Positions 24,328 through 36,500 of a stretch of 64,000 bases of DNA are shown in pieces; within the stretch, counting starts at the first letter, position 1, and the number at the start of each line of letters is the position of its first letter. The notes beneath the pieces were generated by a model. The model ran no database searches, was not told the DNA's origin, and was given only the letters and a program-made list of their open reading frames with translations. This DNA is from Stichopus chloronotus (taxonomy: Eukaryota; Echinodermata; Holothuroidea; Aspidochirotida; Stichopodidae). The stretch spans positions 23,847,969 through 23,911,968 of the forward strand of contig CM037838.1 of NCBI GenBank assembly GCA_021234535.1, read 5' to 3'. The translations under genes and the position numbers were made by a program.

Positions 24328-24706
24328 CATGCATCTCAGCCACCATCTTTGGGAAAACGCATAAGAGACCGCCACGGCAGAGCCCAGCTGAAACAGTCCA
24401 CCGGAGGTACCTCCCGCGCGCTATTTAATTTACCTCTTTTGTAAGTACCGGTACAATTTGTTCACTGTAAAATGTTATGTTATTAATGGTTTAATTTGCC
24501 AAGAAACGAATTATATTACTTTGAAATTCGGACACTCATTCTTTTCCTCATTAGTCTGCTTTCCAAAACTTCCCTTACTAAAACTTCTTTCTTTGCCACA
24601 ACTTTTATGTCTGGACTTCGTAACAAGAGCAAACCACTGAAAGTGAATCAAGAAACATTGAACGAAAGGAATGCCTCTCGAAAATGAGAAACGTGCCTAA
24701 GTATTT

Positions 24707-25081
24707 TTCATGACGTCATGGACAGTTTAACTAGCCTATGCAAGTTTTTATTTCATTTGGGGCATTAAGTCTCAAGTGCTGTACTTTGTACAGCTTTTTT
24801 TACAACTGTAAGAAAAGAAGCCAGTCATTTGGCGCACATGTGGAAACACAGAAGTAACAGCACATCCTGCTTTAAGTTTCAACTACATCTACAGTTCATG
24901 ACGTCATGGACAGTTTAACTAGCCTATGCAAGTTTTTATTTCATTTGGGGCATTAAGTCTCAAGTGCTGTACTTTGTACAGCTTTTTTTACAACTGTAAG
25001 AAAAGAAGCCAGTCATTTGGCGCACATGTGGAAACACAGAAGTAACAGCACATCCTGCTTTAAGTTTCAACTACATCTACA
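24707..25081. repeat. Near-exact 188-bp tandem duplication
   Basis: 24707-24894 is repeated at 24895-25081 with no difference seen by eye. Each unit opens with the palindrome CATGACGTCATG (CRE-like core) and holds CTGTACTTTGTACAG. Either a very recent duplication or an assembly artefact. Confidence 0.9.
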
Positions 25082-26926
25082 ATTTACCATTGAGATTACA
25101 CGTCCAAACGGATGCATATTACAGTGTTCAAACTAAGGGTGGTATGGCTAGGCCGTGGTAACTGGTGACAACTCCGGGCTAGGCTGGGCTTCGCAGTAAC
25201 AATATAGTTCAGGCTCCTACACCGGCTGGCTGCATTCGCAATACTGTAAAGCCAACGTCCACGAACTATTGCTGGATTCCAACTCGACCTAAGTACGGAT
25301 TGCACTCTATTAAAAATTCATGTATGCCAACGTAATGAATTACACTCAGTAACACTCAATACGTGTTTGCTTTCTTGCGATGTAAATATTCACGTTGTTT
25401 TGAGCCAACTCCATTAAACGTGAATGAAGGACTCATCATAGGGAGACCGTGGATCTTAGATGAGACAGATCTATAATTGTTTGCAGTTGCTACGGTAGGT
25501 ACGTTAAAAGGATGGTCTAGCCACAAATTTAGCTTGGATATGTTGAAGAGTTAAGTTTATCCAACCATTCTGGTGTAACTTCGATTCAGTTCCCATGTGT
25601 GGTTCTCAATATATTACCAGTTGAAGTTACCTACTTTCCTACCAACTGTGATCTCGAGGCAAGAGGGAGTGACATCATCTCTTTACATGGCTGAAAAGTC
25701 TTTTGTATTCTTTATTATTGAATTTATTATTTTGACCTTGAAATCAATAGGTGGTCAGCTTAGGCACTGGTTATGAGAAGGTCGCAAAACTCTCATACCC
25801 ATCATACATTCACATTGTGATAGCACTAGATTTTGAAGTATTAAATTTGGTGTAAATATGACAGAAAAACATAAGATGCTTTATCAATGTGGGGAGATGA
25901 CATCACTCCTGCTTGCTTCAAGTCAACTGTTGGTAACAAATGTGGCAACTTCAACTGCTCATATCTCCGGACCCACAAATGGGAATTGAATGGAAGTTTC
26001 ACTGTAATGGTCAGATTTAACTCACTCCTCAACATATCAAAACTATATTTGTGGCTAGACCTTCCTTTTAAGAAACGGTCCATATCACCACCTGCTTATA
26101 TAACCTGAAGGTGCCTATTTAATGCCGATCTGATTACTACGCCTCGTCTGAGTCGCGTTATCTTCATCGTTGTTGCAGTCGTCCTACCCAGCTACAGTAC
26201 ACCCCAGCCTAAATGCTAAAAAAAAACCCTCGAAATCTGAAGTCCATAACTTACCTGTTACTGCCCTTGTAGTATTAAGTCTAAATGTTAAGCTTTTGTT
26301 CATTGTACAATCTAATCATTTTAGCCTAATCAAGAATTAGTCATATTTGTAATCTGAATCCGTTTCAACCTAAAGTTTGAAAGAAAGCTTGTAGATCTAA
26401 TTGAAACTTTAAGTAACACTTCCGTTGCATCTGTCGTCCGCTTGGGTACATATTTAGCCTATTTTCATTCTTTTCTGTTGCCATTCCGTTTTATATGTTA
26501 AGGGAAAGGGGTCAAAGTTATACATGAATGCAAATACACAAACATGCACAAAGAAAAATGGAGTAGTGTTTATATTATGTTGAAGGTTAGGGTCCCGGTA
26601 GTATGGAATGTGGAACTGACCAGACGAAGGAAAAAATATGAAGGAGAGTGTATATAAAGTTATGTCAAGAATTAGAACTGGTTAAGATTACTGTTAAGGG
26701 TCAGAGTTAAACGGAATGTGCTAACAGAAGCAAACCAGTGGATTGGAGACATAAGGACGAAAAAAAAAATTAAAAAGAAATCGAAATACGAAGTGGAATA
26801 TCCTACTTTGAAACTATAATTGAAAAATCTGATGTATTTATGTTACAGTAAGAACAGAGACAAGCCCAGAACTCGAATAATTATGAGATTCCTTGCCAGT
26901 AGTATTCGTGAAATGTAAAGGACAAT

Positions 26927-27780
26927 GGATACCAATTTTGAAGTTCAAACACCTCACTATTCTTGAGATAACGTGTCCACAATGTTCCACATTATGATCA
27001 CTATACTGACCTCGTATGACCTTAAACATAGCATCGTCTGCTCACCAAGAGTTTTCGACCGTTAGCAGTTTGAAGATCCAAAAATATTCAGTAGCTGTGA
27101 CATATTCCTTAATTGGTTTTCATATACTTTAACTTTTGGTGACCGCAAAAAACCTGATAGTGGTGAGCTACAAATCAAGTATGAAGTTCCGGCAACTCTG
27201 TGTCATTGAGATACCGTGTTCATAAAGGTTTCCACCTATGACCTCTACTGATCTCACGTGACTTTTGACCTCAATAAAAGTGACAGTGGTCTGCTCATTA
27301 AGAAGTATCGATTCTGATGATTTCAAGTTCCAGCAACATTCACTTGTTGAGATATCTTTCTTAATATGTTTTCATACTTTAACCTCTAGTGATCTCAAAT
27401 GACCTTTGACCACCCTGAAAAACAATGAGGATCATGTACGAACAATGGACAACTATACACATCGAATTTGAAGTTCCGACAACTCTTCACTTATTGAGAT
27501 AATATGTTACATGGTTTTCAAACTAAGACCCCACGTGACTATTGACCTCAATAAAATGACATATAGATCATATCATTTGTCAAGCGTTAACAATGTGGAC
27601 AGCTTGAAGTTCCAGCAACATTTATTGGCTGAGTGAGCTAGCTTCATTAATAGTTTTTCATACTTTAAGCTCTGTTGACCTTAAATGACCTTTGATCTCC
27701 AAGAGAAACAATAGGGATCATCGACTAAGTATGGACTACCTACTGACATACCAACTTTGATGGTCAAACACTTTTTTTCT
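26927..27780. repeat. ~140-bp diverged tandem array with TGACCTTTGAC motifs
   Basis: GAAGTTCC(A/G)(A/G)CAAC blocks at about 27183, 27324, 27470 and 27605 (a related one near 26940) are followed by GAGATA and then TGACCTTTGA(C/T)C. Related sequence occurs at 53120-53420 and 57720-58040. Confidence 0.65.
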
Positions 27781-27789
27781 TTCCCGGGA

Positions 27790-30366
27790 TATCGCGTTTA
27801 CAAGCATAGGTCGTCACATACGCACACACAAATGCACATACACCCACACTCTCGGTCACGAAAATGGAAACACAATTCTGGCCGGCTGCAAAGAGTGAAG
27901 AAAGAATAAAATAAAAGTAGAGACAACTACTTACGAAAAGTACGGACGTCTCCCACAAATATTAATGTACAGAACTACCACGATTGCACTGGTTTCACAA
28001 AAACAAATATTCAACGGAAAAAGAAATGTAGATATTGCTCAACTGTGTCTCGATGTAAGCCCAGGCCACTCACGCCCGCAAAAACCCCTTTAAAATGATC
28101 ATCCATAACAATAGGACTGAGTAAAGAAATGTGACGGACGGTTTGTAGGTTATGGGTCCGCAAAGCATTCTAGCTGTCTATTCACTGCTTGACCAAGCAT
28201 GAATGGATCGTCTGCAAATGAATTAGAAGCAGCTTATGACCCTTTGAAGTTATGATCTGTTCCAACGTTCTTTAGCTCAAAACTTCCATTAACTGCTGCA
28301 AAGGCCTATAATTCAGGAATACTGAAGAATAAGCCACTGTTGAAGGCAAGGTATTCAGCCACCACTGATAAATCCTAACACAGCCATACTCTGTTGGTTT
28401 CGTCGTAACCTGTATGTAATATAAGGGAAGATTTCCGAGAATGAACACTTGTGCACACATTTGCTATCAATTTCACAAAGTTTCGTAAGGCTCACTTTAC
28501 GATAAGCAAATTTTGCTGAAAGGAAATATCCGGAAAAAAGAGATGGAGGGGGAGGAATTAACTAACAGAAAGAATCTTGGTTTTTCAATGTAATCTCGAA
28601 AATATTTCTATCGCGAAATTAGTGTTAGTGTTGATTTTTTCCCCTTTTTTGTGCGTCGTCTTTATACAAGTAAAGGTAATCATAGACTGTGCATCTACTA
28701 GGCCTACCACCAATTGACTATATTGTTATTTTAAAGAACTGTGCATTGTCTTTTGAGAAACTCATTTACATTTTCGGATGTGCAAATTATATGATAACAG
28801 TCGTTCTTTTTTTCTTCCATACAATCAAAGGTTTTGGACCCCCTGTTTGTCTGCACAGATGAGGAATTTCAAAGTCGTTGCAACAATTGAATGGGACAGA
28901 CGAGTTGGGCTGACATGATTTGTAAAAGTAGTGATGAGAATACTTGTGCCGATTCAAGGTAACATTGGGGTTGAACAATAACGCCAAGAAACTAAGACAA
29001 TTAGCGCCAAGATTCCATGTGTCGTAGCTCCACGGTCCAAGAGCGTAGATCTCTGAAAGTCAATTTCAAGACAAAAACTCATCACCCCAGAAAGCTTCAA
29101 TTCTCCCAACCACCTAGGTCTGGTCCCTCCCACAGCCTGTCTTAAGTTCCCCCACATGGGTGATCAAAAAAAAGAACCCTGTGTACGCTGTGTAAAATGA
29201 GCTACTCTACGTCTTTCGAATTTGTTGTCAAAGATTAGGACTAGTTGAGAATTCTGCTATCGGGAAGCCAAAAATATAGCTTGGGGTGATGAGTTACTGC
29301 CTTTAATTCCTAGCCCACAGCTGATTTAAAGAAAGCATACACGGCTCCATGCAAACAGTAAGGATTTACAATTAAATTCTCAAAGTTAACGATGATGTAA
29401 TACACACATATATATATAAGGCAAGTGACTATACACAGAGACTATACACAGAAAAAACAAACAAACAAATAACACAGAAGCATTGAGGAGATAACACACG
29501 AATAGCCTTATGCTTACTTGCCCTCTGCACACGTCCGTTATCGGAGACCTCGGGATTTTTGCGAAGGTATAACGTAGTTGGTGAAATTAAAAGGAATAAT
29601 CCAATTATGATTTAGGTGCATATTGAAGAAAACAGAACACATTTTTTTTTAAAATAAAAAATTCAAACCCCACTTGAACCATTTTTTGCACAAAATATTG
29701 CTGCTCCTTTAAAAAAATGGAAGAAAAAGACTACCTCAGGTTAAGGGAGATTCCCAACTGAACTGTCTCAAGATTACAAAATTCCATGTCACACCTCGGC
29801 GATATTACTGACAGTCTCTTTTGTCCCTTTAAATTGAGGTACGACTTTTACTTGAACGTAAACTTTGACACGTGTGGGAGAGTAGATTCGAAAGGGGGTG
29901 AGGGGAACGAAGTTAGGGGGTGAGGGGAACGAACTTATGAGCAAGGAACGTGAATGCCCAAAGCAATACTAAACTTTACATGCGACTTTGGATGTATGCA
30001 ATGATACAAATGTCTACAATGTCTACGATTTTAGTCCTGGCTATCCCCTTTCACTTAATTGTTCTGATTATCACATTATAGTAAAAATTTCACCCTTTTT
30101 CAGGTTGGAAAACGATTGGATTTCTGAAGCACACTTGGGCAGCTCTTGTATCCAGGGATGGCCCGAGTTATGCCGTCAGTCAAAGCTAACATGGTGATGA
30201 TTCAAATCTCTGAGGGTGAGGAATCATTTTCTTGCATATTTCAACTATAGTCCAAGTCATGGATGTCTTTAACATGAGACATCGGTATGTGGTTATACTG
30301 ATGTAACTTGCCCATCCCCCTCCCCCACCTCCCTTTCATTTGATACATTACGAATACATTGGTGTC
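27790..30366. other. Intergenic, 3' flank of gene B, no gene seen
   Basis: Scattered ORFs of 60-70 codons without recognisable motifs. 29894-29927 holds four G-tracts within a short tandem. Presumed 3' UTR of gene B near 30366; no poly(A) signal assigned. Confidence 0.45.
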
Positions 30367-30575
30367 TCAAACAACCCTCTCTTCAGTGTGGAAACATTTA
30401 ACCTTAATTCGTGTGAATGATGGACTGAAAGGTAAACGTTGCGTCCATTGGGTCTTCTTAATCCAGTCCATACCAAAGGGCAGATCGTAGCAACTTGTTT
30501 CTCCATTGACGTCATCTTCAAGACAGCTGGCAGCCATCTGTTGCCTCCAATCAGTTCCTTTCTCCTCCGAGGTTC
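30367..30575 (-). CDS. SLC23A: Gene B coding exon 12 (C-terminus, stop)
   Basis: Encodes [23 protein letters not shown] and the C-terminal tail ending E-E-R-V-V; TGA at 30367-30369. 209 nt as in gene A; acceptor TTCAG. Confidence 0.92.
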
Positions 30576-33500
30576 CTGAAATTTGAGGTTAAAAAAAAAT
30601 TAAAAACAGAAATAATGTCACTTTATGTTCTAATCACATTGTATTATCGTTGACATTTGTGAACCTTACCAGTCACCCCAAGTAAAAATAACAAAAACAA
30701 TTTCCTTAAATTGAAAAAAAGGGGGTTAAAGTAATTGGCCTCTGCATAAAATTAATAATTCATAAAACTAGGGATATATTTCCCTCTTTATCGATGAAAA
30801 CCATATCTTAACATACTTTTCCGTTTGGAGGATATGAATTTTTAAAGAAATAAATAATTCAAAATGGCACACTTCATTATGTTACGTTTATGACGTCATC
30901 CAGGCACAACCACTTGACTATCCTTTGTATTGTTTTTGTAATCGTGACTGTCTTACACGAAACATTAACTTGGATGGTTTAAGACATGTGGCCTTAATTT
31001 CCACAATATTTTGTATGTACAACTTACTCAAACTACGTTTCACTAGTGTCAAATTTCAAGGTTTAGAAGGGGGTCTCAATTTCAAAGCAAAAATAAGGAC
31101 TTCTTGCAATACTTTGTGCTTGTTAGGTTTCATTGTTGTAACCTTGAAGGAACCTGGAAATTTTTCAGATCGTTGTTATGACACACAGTGGTTACGAGAT
31201 AGACCTTGTATTATTCTAAAATGAGAGCTAGTTTTTTAGATTGTTATCCTTCTTCAGAGTTTCTTCATATACCAGCGTAGCTGGTTAAATCACCGTTGGT
31301 AGCGTGGTATAAGCATGAAGCTACTACGAATGAAGTAAAAGCAGAGTCTTTTGGACATGGTGCTATTGTTCCAACCCAGTGTAACCTTGAATCACATTCT
31401 CAACCACCTCCGGCTTTACAAATCCATTCAGTGCCCAATCATTCTAATCTGACAATTTCTTTGTCCCATTGCTCCACGTAATCCATGGTATAAACAACCG
31501 CTATGTATGTTAGTTTTGTGAGGTTAACAACAATGTAAATTGCTATTTGGTTAGTATGAACAGGAAGTTGCTATTTGACAAATAGCAACTCCCTGTTATG
31601 AATTATTCAAAAGTAAAGTAAATCCAGTATAAATAGTAAGTTACCTTGTGATTTTAACATTCATGTGTCATTCGACTTGCGACTGCCTGTATGTATGCAT
31701 TGAGAAAATGACGGCATCATCAGTGACGTCATTTAACAACAACAAAAGGATGATGGGAAGACTTCGAGCTCTCAATTTGTACATGTACGCGCACATGCTC
31801 GACTGCTACCATTATTACGTCATTTTGAGCCTCTGCGCATGAGTCACGTCGTTTCACTTGTCCACTAGCCCAATCAATGAATGCGTAAGCAGTGGCTTTG
31901 CCGTCCGAGACTCGTCTCGTGGACGAGGTAGACGGTATGACGCATGCGCAGGGGCTCAACATGACGTAACAGTCGACTATGTGGACATACAGTCGAAGGC
32001 TCCCTATTCATGTTTACCTCGCACCAAGTTATCCAAAAGACAAGCAGTTATGCCTCCGATGAACATATTGCTGCCAAGGACAACGTTAAAAATCTGGTCC
32101 ACGACGCTAGAACCTTCGAAAAAAAAAAGAAAAAGAAAAATTGAGCCACTTATGCTCTTATGCCACTTATGCTACGTATGAAAATAGATAGCTTTAGTTT
32201 TCTTTGCTTTTATTTACCGTTGTCCTTAAATACAAAGACAGCTAGAGTGAGCCATTGCTCTCTTTGATTAAGTTCAATTAAAGACGAAACTCTTCAATTT
32301 GATTAAATTGCAGTAGGGCTATATCAACTTTGAGAGTACGTCTCGACCTCACCCAAGACACATATTACTTTGTAATAGGTCTGCTTTCTTTGTGTGTGTG
32401 TATACTTTTCATTATAGTGTGTATCTGTTGTAATATGTTGTGAGGTCAAATTGTGTATCAAAGCGAAGATCGCAGGCATAATTACAGAGCTTTTGAAAAT
32501 TGATGAAATTAAACACCAATCTCTTGTGTTCTACCCACGTATATAACCCATCGTTGAAACTGTTTTGCAGCTGGTTTTCATGTGGTTTAACGTATTAACA
32601 CCCCCCCCCCCACCTTAAGTAACGTGATCGTCGATTCTTTCAGTAGCTGATTCCCCACGGTCGGGAGGGATTGATCAACGTAGTTCAGAACTTGGTTCCG
32701 TTGTCCCATTGGATGAACTTGAAGCCGATACGATTTAAACTTCGACTTATTTTAAGATCTTACCCGATAGGCCTTTCTTTAGATTTCCCCCGATGTAGCT
32801 GTGGTCATGTAACGACGTTATTCTTCCTATACTTCAGTCATAGTTTATCTAAGAAATACTCGCGCGGTAATTGCATATCGAAAATGTTACGAAAAACCTA
32901 GGACAATATACTGTATTGTATTTCGAGGGTAACAGGAAAATCACGCATAAGAAATCGTGTGGTATAGTGTATGGTCTTATCCTCTATATCTAACACACGC
33001 ACTTTGCTGGAGGAGGGGGGGGGGGGGGGACGCATACACAATTTCTATCTCAAGGTACGTAACGACTTAAATGGATTCACTAACCTGTTTGCAAGCTTCC
33101 TGGGTGCTTTTGAAGGTAGTACGGTACACCCATACCCACGACAATGGCAAACCCGATAATGAAAAGATTCCTGGAAGTATCCACTTTGATGAATCTCAGA
33201 TTTGCAAACCCAATCGAGGCTACCATTCCTACAAAATAATGAAACGTTTACGCCAATGTTTTACTTACCATGCTTTGTTTCGTATGAAAGTCATCTATTA
33301 TTTTTTATTCTTTACTTTTCCGTCTAATTTTCCACTGTTAGCTCAGTATATTGAATCACTGAATAATTTAATGTGGGCTGTGCTCTTTAATGAAAATAAA
33401 AACAGCCTTGTGTCGCTCTAATCGAATCTAAAAACAAAAGACGTCTAGGCCACTTTTCAGGCCAAATCCATTGTGTAGAGTCTAATTTACGGCAGACAGA

Positions 33501-36500
33501 AGACTTAGACTATGGGTCGAAGGTCAAAAGTACTTTTTATCCCAAGTTTCATAGTCCATCTCTATAGGTGGCACCATGGTAGGTACCTCATTAAAAAAAC
33601 AAAAAAGCTCCACCAAAATTCCTTGCAGGTTAAGAGATAGGCCTACTTCTCGTCAATTTCGGTCTTTTTTTTTTTCCCGAGATGGGCCTTACACTAAGGC
33701 AGAATAAAATGAACGTATTATGTAGCAATATCTCTGTAATCATAAGCAATATCAATATTTACTTTTTGGGGATTTGCTAGGTGTATTGGACATATTAATT
33801 CCACTGTCCTTTCTGCCTTCATTCATGTAGCCTAACACAGATAACTTTCACGGTCAGAGCTACGTACCAAGTTAGGCCAAACTTACCGTTACCTGATGCG
33901 CTTTAATGATGAGCTAACGTGTTCTTACGGACCAGGATTTATAAAAGGATGTTTATAAATAACACACCCCTCGGCTCAGCGACCCTGGCCAAATATTAGT
34001 AACATTGTTCACTTTGTTGGGTGCTATACAATAATTATATGTGATACACTCACAAAAACGTAAAGTAAAATAGGAACTCCATAACTTTTTGGTAAAATTT
34101 TACACACGGTTAATGTAAGTCTCACATTATGATTTAACAATTTTACTAAAATGTAGTAAAATTTACCAAAATTATGTAGCATTTACAAATACTGCTAACA
34201 TTAATTTTACATAAAATTTATGGAGTTCTGATTTTACATAATTTAGGTTAATAATTCTGTGAGTGTAATTTTCAGTGTTTGTGCGGAATACAGTCACAGA
34301 CACAGGAAGTGATGGAAACTCTCTTTAAAATTTGTACATAAAACTGAGTGGTTAGTGCATTTGGCGTGATTACTTTTCAAATCCTCACCAAGATAGATTC
34401 AATCTTGTGCTCAACATTTCATAATCATTACTGGCATAAACTGAATGATAAACTCTTTGCTTCCATAATCAATCGGCTGGCAGGCAATGAACAATTTTTG
34501 GTCATTTTTAACGTGCTCTTGGTTTGACCTGAATTATTACTTATGCTATTGGTGTATGGTTGTGATCTGTGTGATAATTTGCGAACGTCTGTACATACCG
34601 ATCGTAGCTGCCAATACCCCACCGTATATCGGAGCAGGTATCGAGGAACGCAGAGCACTAACTTTAAATAACACTCCACAGAAACAAAAAAGTCCCGCAG
34701 CGACGTAGATGCTAGCACGACTGGCGATCTGTTTGTTTTGTTTGAGAGAAAAAAAATTGTCAAGTTGACACAACTGAGTGTGGCATACTTTTTTTTTGCC
34801 TAACGTGGGCCTATATGCTACCGAAGAGTCAACATCACTAGCGACAAGCCTAAGTTAATTCATTGCACATGACAAAACAAGCTTTGACAGCATGGATGCT
34901 GACTTGTTACATTTCGATACATATCCACTGGCCTGAAAGAAATATTACTTGAAAACAAATTTATGAAGGGTCCCTAATGAAATCGTGAATAAAATAAATA
35001 TGTGACAGAAAATGTACCTTAGTTAAGCTGATTATAGAGATATTTGTACTGTACGATGTGAAACCGAAGGGCGAGCCCCACAGTCCGGCAGCGATACATC
35101 CAACGCCTTCCATCATCACACCACGGTTGATGGCATGTACCGGTGGTGGCGGTTTTCCAACGATGAGTGCGCATGCGTGGTAATCCCCGACCGATTCTAT
35201 AATGCTGGCAATAACACCGGACACCATTCCGATGAACGCAGCTGCGCTCACGGACGGTAGTCCAAACTGACCTGGATATCAAGAAGTTTGTCCGTCCATT
35301 TAGTTGCATGTCTCATAAACTTTGTTGGAAGCAGTTCAGAGCCAATGAAAATTATCGGTTAAATTTAGCATAAACGAAAACACTGAATTTATCGTGCGAC
35401 TCTGAGAAAAAAAAAAACACATGACATGAGACTGGAATATATTACTCCCACGACGTTAGATGTGGAGTTTGCTTGAAGAAGATCAGTGGAAGACAACTTT
35501 GAGAATATAATTCTTTTCACGAAAGCTCACTCTGCTAAGTAACTGTACACTAAATTGACGATCTCCAAGTGATAGGGTACATTATGTCATTTTGAGACCA
35601 GTTGACGCACCCCATGTTGGCAAATGGAGATCGCACATAGAACGTGTCAAAAAGCTACATGCGATGTTCAAAATAACTTTACTTCGTCACACATACAAAA
35701 CTATTAATGAATGTCTGATCAGCCATCCGATCCAGTATTTGAACTACTGGGAATTTGTGAGTTCTGACTGCAGATAAGTTGCATCTTTAAATACAAAACA
35801 TACATCATTCGCGAGTTGAATTCATATCGTGTATATAGGCCTACACGCCTAACCAAAAATTACCGCCCCAACACCTGATTGCCCTATATTTACCTGGATA
35901 GGGAATTTTAAACCAGTCTGCAGTGTTGATGACATTGCTATAGAGATCAGTTCTAGCCAGGTACCCGTATGTTGACGAATCCTCGGGGAAAGCCCCTGCT
36001 GATGTCAGTATGTAACACAATATCCACGTAGTCGTTATAGCCAGTAAGACCTTTGGAAAAAGATTATCATAAGTTGTTTTTCCTTCATGTATAAAATTTA
36101 CCAAACGACGTATTACTGTTATGTACTGTTATGTATTACTGTTATGTACAGTATTTGAACATACCCATTATGTGATGGGTTGGGGGCACATACTGCCTGT
36201 CTATGCTAGTACATATAATATCAAAAACACCATCAGCTGGTACCGAGCGTACCGCAAAGGTTTTCGCCAATAACACCTCACAGATCCCCGGAAATGGCAT
36301 TTTAAATTGCATTCGAGCATTCTACACGCTCGTTAATTCTACTGATTTACACTTCATCCCAATCCTACAAATAAATGTCGTTTTAAATACGATCTCAAGT
36401 AACTTGATGTTTACTTCACTCTTCACTTGCCTGTCTCCTTACAACAAGCGCACTCCCATTTACCGTGCTAAGAGTACTGGTAACCTTTAACAACGCCATA

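Noticed and set aside
24176..24375. Two opposite-strand ORFs with almost the same protein
   Set aside because: They arise from the nested palindrome, not from coding.
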